NCBI GenBank assembly: GCA_015234045.1
Contig: JADFWU010000008.1
Coordinates: 36,040 to 100,039, forward strand
Direction: 5' to 3'
From: Magnetococcales bacterium
GTDB taxonomy: Bacteria; Pseudomonadota; Magnetococcia; Magnetococcales; JADFWU01
DNA length: 64,000 nucleotides
How positions within the stretch are numbered: the first letter of the stretch is position 1; each line of letters begins with the position of its first letter. This document shows, piece after piece, positions 59,294-64,000 of the stretch. Made by a program: the position numbers and the translations under genes. The notes beneath the pieces are model-generated. The model searched no databases. It was not told where the DNA came from and worked only from the letters and a program-made list of their open reading frames with translations.

Positions 59294-61732
59294 ATGATGG
59301 CTGACCAGAAAACTAGAAATAATCACTATGTACCACAATGGTACCAACGAGGCTTTCTTGCTGCTGGGCAGTCTGAATACTACCTTCTAGATTTATCACC
59401 AGAAAAACCACTACCTGATGGACGCACAGTTCCAACAAAAGAACTATATAACAGAGGCCCTAAGAAGTGTTTTAATGAGGTTGATCTCTACACAACCAGT
59501 TTTGGTGCCATAATTAGTGATGAGATTGAGAGGTATCTTTTTGGGAAAATCGATGATACAGGTGCCAAAGCGGTACGCGCTTATATTGAAGGTAACGCAT
59601 CCTCAATGCACAAGTCATTTCAAGATTTTTTTGAATATCTTGATGCTCAGAAACTGCGAACTCCCAAAGGACTTGATTGGATCAAGTCACGTTACTCTGC
59701 TTTGAATCAGGTAGAACTGATGCAAGAAATGCAGTGCTTACGCCTTATGCATTGTACGATGTGGGCAGAAGGTGTTAGGGAAATTGTTTCTGCTGAAGAA
59801 TCAGAAGTTAAGTTCATCGTAACTGATCACCCCGTGACTGTCTACAATGCCGCATTGCCACCGGAATTCTCAGAGTGTTCATATCCCGGTGACCCACTCA
59901 TCGAGTTAGTAGGATCTCAAACTATTTTTGCGCTTGATTCAAACACTTGTATAATTCTCACCCACCTAGAATATGTACAAAATTCTACTTCGTCAAACTT
60001 AACGAAATCTCGTACTAATGCCCGATATCAAGGGACTGGTATTGTACGCACTGATACTTTTATTAGAAAGCGAAAGCTATCACAAGATAAGGTAATCACA
60101 ATCAACTACTTATTAAAAAAGCGTGCAAAGAAATACATAGCTTCTGAAAACAAAGAATGGCTTTATCCTGAAAAGCTGTTCACAGGAGAATGGAAGGACA
60201 TCGCAGAAATATTGCTCCCAAAAGATGATCTATGGCTATTCGGCGGTGATATGTATTTGGGATATGATGACGGATCAACATATTACCAAGACGCATATGG
60301 AAGAACATCAGATGCCCATAAATATCTGAAACGCTCTAAATATCCCAATCCTAGCCGAAATGACCCTTGCGGTTGCGGAAGTGGTCGTAAGTTCAAGCAT
60401 TGTTGCCAATACTTAAAAGTTGAAGAACGTCCAACATGGAGGGTGTACGGAATTCGAGAGCGTAACTTAATGTTTAGCTATAGAGTTCAGGAGATCTTGG
60501 GGATTTCAAATGGTAAAACATGGGACGATGTAAGACGTGAAATAAGCGATGAGCATGTCAAAGAAATCCATCAAGCTTTGGCCTCATTATGGCCAAAGGA
60601 CACTGATTTAGCGGAATTGCATCCAAGACCAACAAATAGAGTATTTCGTACGCTCTATTTTGGTCCGATTGATGCAAGAACTATTATGGAGACAGTTCTT
60701 TGTTGGCTCAAATATTTTGATGAAGTGGTAGTTGTTAATCCTTTTTTAAATCCAGTTTGTGTTAAACCTAAATTAAACCCAATAAAATCACCTACACAGC
60801 ATAAGGAAGAAACACTAAGAAACGTACTATTACTATTACATCTTGAACCATTTATTGATGCCGGTATTGTTCACCTTATTCCAGATCCAGGTGATTATAA
60901 TAATGAATTCAGTCGTTCTAAGATTGCCATGGCCAGGAAACGAACGACAAATTGGACTCCAAGCCAAAAGGGTTCAGAGCTATTTAAAAGTATTATTAAA
61001 GATGATTATTGGTGTTCTTTGGGCCGACTTTCTGAACATGACATTAAACAGTACATCAGAAAAAAATTACCAAAAGATAATAATATCAATATCGATGATA
61101 TTGTCTCTTATTTAAAAACAAAGCAATTAAACAACCCATGCGCACTTCTACAACCAATTGATAAAGAAAATGGAAGTGGACAGTTATTGTTTTACAAGGG
61201 ATTTGGACTTGAGTCTGCTTTATATTTGGCTACATTGACCGGATCTGTTATCATTGCTGACCTTCCTGAATATTGGCAACAACTTCATCAACATACAAGC
61301 GCTTCAAGCAATGTGATAGAGAATTGCTTAAAATCAATCCTGAATGACTGGCAGGAAATTATTTTTCCAATTGATATGGACTATGACTACGTTTTGCATA
61401 CAAGGTTAATTGATGGGAGTCATGGTGAAGTACGAGCCCCATTTAGGAAAATTGTTGAGTATTTTCAAAATGGAAATAATAAAGCACTATTATCTCATTT
61501 TACGTCTAAATTGACGGAGGCAATACAAAAAATAAGGGGAAGTGAACAGACTCGACAGGCAGATAATACCCAGTTTGAGGGACGCATAGAGATATCTATA
61601 CCAACAGATGGTTTTGAGCGTTCTGAAGTCCGACGTTTGCTGCTGATATTTGGGAGAGCTAAAAGTATTAAGCCTGTTCCAATGGCTATGTTTGTTCAGA
61701 CTTCTATCTCTGATGGTGTTGTTACAGATTAA
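59294..61732 (+). CDS. 812-aa DUF4238-like protein with internal SEC-C zinc motif
   Basis: NHYVPQWYQRGFLAAGQ N-terminus; NPSRNDPCGCGSGRKFKHCC SEC-C; ~430-aa C-terminal region unassigned. Confidence 0.8.
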   Translation: MMADQKTRNNHYVPQWYQRGFLAAGQSEYYLLDLSPEKPLPDGRTVPTKELYNRGPKKCFNEVDLYTTSFGAIISDEIERYLFGKIDDTGAKAVRAYIEGNASSMHKSFQDFFEYLDAQKLRTPKGLDWIKSRYSALNQVELMQEMQCLRLMHCTMWAEGVREIVSAEESEVKFIVTDHPVTVYNAALPPEFSECSYPGDPLIELVGSQTIFALDSNTCIILTHLEYVQNSTSSNLTKSRTNARYQGTGIVRTDTFIRKRKLSQDKVITINYLLKKRAKKYIASENKEWLYPEKLFTGEWKDIAEILLPKDDLWLFGGDMYLGYDDGSTYYQDAYGRTSDAHKYLKRSKYPNPSRNDPCGCGSGRKFKHCCQYLKVEERPTWRVYGIRERNLMFSYRVQEILGISNGKTWDDVRREISDEHVKEIHQALASLWPKDTDLAELHPRPTNRVFRTLYFGPIDARTIMETVLCWLKYFDEVVVVNPFLNPVCVKPKLNPIKSPTQHKEETLRNVLLLLHLEPFIDAGIVHLIPDPGDYNNEFSRSKIAMARKRTTNWTPSQKGSELFKSIIKDDYWCSLGRLSEHDIKQYIRKKLPKDNNINIDDIVSYLKTKQLNNPCALLQPIDKENGSGQLLFYKGFGLESALYLATLTGSVIIADLPEYWQQLHQHTSASSNVIENCLKSILNDWQEIIFPIDMDYDYVLHTRLIDGSHGEVRAPFRKIVEYFQNGNNKALLSHFTSKLTEAIQKIRGSEQTRQADNTQFEGRIEISIPTDGFERSEVRRLLLIFGRAKSIKPVPMAMFVQTSISDGVVTD

Positions 61733-61827
61733 CCATCTTTGGGCTAAAATATTCACAAAAGAAATGTTTAGAGTGTAACGAGCAGATCCAGGTTTCAACT
61801 TTCGGTTCATAGTCCGAACAGTTGCCG

Positions 61828-62427
61828 TTAATCATCTTTTTCCAGCAACCCCATATCACCACGCTTATGATACAGCTGGGCCACAGCCCCTTTCCCGGCT
61901 GATAGGCGTTCGCTATAGCGTGCTGGCATGGTTGGGCTTTTCCATCGGCCTGCTTGCATTATCGCGCTTAATTCCGCGCCATTCGCGGTTAGCCATGCCT
62001 ACACGTGCGCTATATCCTTAAATTCCCTCAATATTTGCACATTCGGCTAGCCGTCTTATTAGCGGTAAAAGTCGGTGGTAGCGAGCCGGTTACCGCGCAA
62101 TGTGCCACCCTTTGTGAGCGACTGGAAAAGGGGGCCTTTCTTGATTCCTGATACCTTTAACCAGTCTTTTACAGCCTGGACGGTGGGTTGTGAGATCCAC
62201 ATTATGGCACCTTGTCCGGTCTTGTCTGTCTTGGATCGGCGTATGGTGATTGTGCCGGAACCGTCTTTATCAAAGTGGAGATCCTCGACATTGACGGCTA
62301 CCACTTCACTTGATCTAGCCAGCATGCCACGGGCCATTAACAACATGGCTCTTTCCCTGAAACCATGCAAAAACTTATGATAAATATTATCATCATAAAA
62401 TGGCAATAGAAAAAACTGTATCTTCAC
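61828..62427 (-). pseudogene. Tyrosine recombinase/integrase, truncated and frameshifted
   Basis: RERAMLLMARGMLARSSEVVAVNVEDL (Arg I box), stop at 62059, then in another frame ANGAELSAIMQAGRWKSPTMPARYSERLSAGKGAVAQLYHKRGDMGLLEKDD*. Confidence 0.85.
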
Positions 62428-62536
62428 TTTTACAGAAAGTAAAGAGCAATTTTAATGACAACCAATTTGAGTTATCAAACTCAGATTAAAACAGATTTAT
62501 AGGGAAGCTAAAGCAGGAATGAGCAAACAGAAAAAG

Positions 62537-62583
62537 TGGCGACCCGTACGGGAATCGAACCCGTGTTGTCGGCGTGAAAGGCC
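62537..62583 (-). repeat. tRNA-Glu(UUC) 3'-half fragment, att-like repeat 2
   Basis: Same 47-bp sequence as repeat 1 with one substitution. Confidence 0.85.
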
Positions 62584-62763
62584 GGAGCCTTCACAATAAA
62601 ATCAACAACTTTACGACAAAACGCGTTCTAATTATAGCTTGACATTATCTAGAATCCTCCATGACTTGCGTATTATATGGACAAAATATAGACACATTTG
62701 TAGGGAAATCAGGTATTCTTATCTTGGTATCAGAACACGGTTTGAACTAAAAGAGGTAGTGCC

Positions 62764-62976
62764 ATGTTGAGTGTTGATATTGGATCAGAACTTGAAACTG
62801 AAATAGCCCAGGTGGCTAAAGAAACTGGCATGACTCTCTCAGAATTCATCAATCGTGCTATCAGTGGCTACCTTGAAGAGATGAAAGATTACCAACTGTG
62901 CATTGAGTCGCTTGAAGAAGATGGAACGAACCTGACATCTGAAGAGCTGGAGAAAGAACTTGGCTTGGCAGATTGA
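62764..62976 (+). CDS. Ribbon-helix-helix antitoxin
   Basis: SVDIGSELETEIAQVAKETGMTLSEFINRAISGYLEEMKDY; overlaps RelE gene. Confidence 0.83.
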   Translation: MLSVDIGSELETEIAQVAKETGMTLSEFINRAISGYLEEMKDYQLCIESLEEDGTNLTSEELEKELGLAD

Positions 62977-63226
62977 ATATCGTCCAAGTGCGGTAAAAGA
63001 TCTCAAAAAAGTTGATCGGGTTACACAACGCCGCGTTGTTGAATTTTTCAAAAATCGTATAGCTCCTTCTGAAGATCCACGATCTATTGGCAAACCTCTG
63101 ACTGGAAATAAGCAGGGGTTTTGGCGTTACCGTATTGGCTCATACCGGGTCTTTTGTTCCATAGAAGATGACGTGGTTACCGTTCTTGTGTTACGAGTGC
63201 TTCATCGAGGTAAAGCGTATAAATAA
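62960..63226 (+). CDS. relE: RelE-family toxin
   Basis: WQIEYRPSAVKDLKKVDRVTQRRVVEFFKNRIAPSEDPRSIGKPLTGNKQGFWRYRIGSYRVFCSIEDDVVTVLVLRVLHRGKAYK. Confidence 0.95.
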   Translation: MAWQIEYRPSAVKDLKKVDRVTQRRVVEFFKNRIAPSEDPRSIGKPLTGNKQGFWRYRIGSYRVFCSIEDDVVTVLVLRVLHRGKAYK

Positions 63227-63741
63227 ATCAAATTGGAAAGTACCTTTCAGAACCGAAGTGCTTCTGGCTTGCGTGATCTGAAACGACAAGTAACTATCCA
63301 ATATTTACACCAATTCGAAAAAACACCCCCATTATAACTGTAAAGAATTTATTGATGATAATATTTTTCATAAACGGTAAAAGTCTATACCTCATATATA
63401 AAACAAATGATAGATATGTGCACTGGGTTGATGAACAATTAGAATAAACTGGAAGAGTAGCGACTAGCCGCGTATTTTCGTTTATTTTAGATGATTTACA
63501 TGATCAGTCCGACCCTTTTGATATGGAAATCAGCCGAATTTTTTTCTTGGAAAAGAGCAAGATGGTTACTATATAATTAGCAAAAGAATTCTAGGAATAA
63601 AACATGATTTAGCTCTATCTACAAAATTACATTTAACTAGATGAAGGTTATTTATTAGATGTATATGTAAAACCAGATCAAAGTGCTAATAAAAGAGCGT
63701 AGAAACGTCGGAAGGAAAAATTGATAAGAAAACAGAAAAAG

Positions 63742-63788
63742 TGGCGACCCGTACGGGAATCGAACCCGTGTTGTCGGCGTGAAAGGCC
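63742..63788 (-). repeat. tRNA-Glu(UUC) 3'-half fragment, att-like repeat 3
   Basis: Identical to repeat 2 over 47 bp. Confidence 0.85.
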
Positions 63789-64000
63789 AACGGATTTTTA
63801 ATTGAATCAACACGTTTACGACGGTCAAATTATTACAATTCATAACCTGCCATTTTCAACTGTTTCAGATATCTGAGACCATCAAAAATCACCGTTCTTT
63901 GCCCAAAATATAGTCATTCCAATTCAGAACTGAACATAATTACTTCCTCAATAGTGCGTTTCGGTGCGGCTGCTAATCGCCTTTTTTTGAGAATTCCAAA

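Overview
Bacterial chromosomal window, about 64 kb. (1) 1-22.7 kb is mostly ordinary housekeeping sequence: xseA 3' end, M23 peptidase, xseB-ispA-dxs-tlyA, a REC-PAS-GGDEF-EAL regulator, an RND efflux pair, a Cys/Met-metabolism PLP enzyme, tRNA-Leu(UAA), a cold-shock protein, CheW, an outer-membrane/LolA-like/MMPL operon and SixA. (2) 22.9-50.9 kb holds a T7-like (podovirus) element. A leftward early arm encodes a T7-like RNA polymerase split into two ORFs, a gp2.5-like ssDNA-binding protein and an orphan 524-aa protein. A rightward late arm follows T7 gene order: portal, scaffold, capsid, tail tubular A and B, GNAT, gp14-like, lysozyme-like, short tail fibre, holin-like, TerS, TerL. No DNA polymerase, primase/helicase, exonuclease, integrase, or large gp15/gp16 ejection proteins are visible, yet the RNAP, terminase, portal and capsid reading frames look intact. 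Signal-transduction genes (CheX-like, REC-REC-GGDEF, PAS-GGDEF-EAL) and a DUF255 thioredoxin-fold gene sit between the arms. A lipoprotein pair sits antisense between capsid and tail genes. I propose this as a domesticated, gene-transfer-agent-like T7-type particle system driven by a two-subunit phage RNAP; this is inference. (3) 51-56.5 kb: flagellin, PstS-like protein, GIY-YIG protein, a lipoprotein acetolactate decarboxylase, rubrerythrin, SUI1/YciH. (4) 56.5-64 kb is an accessory island with four toxin-antitoxin modules, three copies of a tRNA-Glu 3'-half fragment (att-like repeats), a decayed tyrosine integrase and an 812-aa DUF4238/SEC-C protein. No CRISPR array or rRNA was seen. All family calls come from reading motifs by eye; no searches were run.
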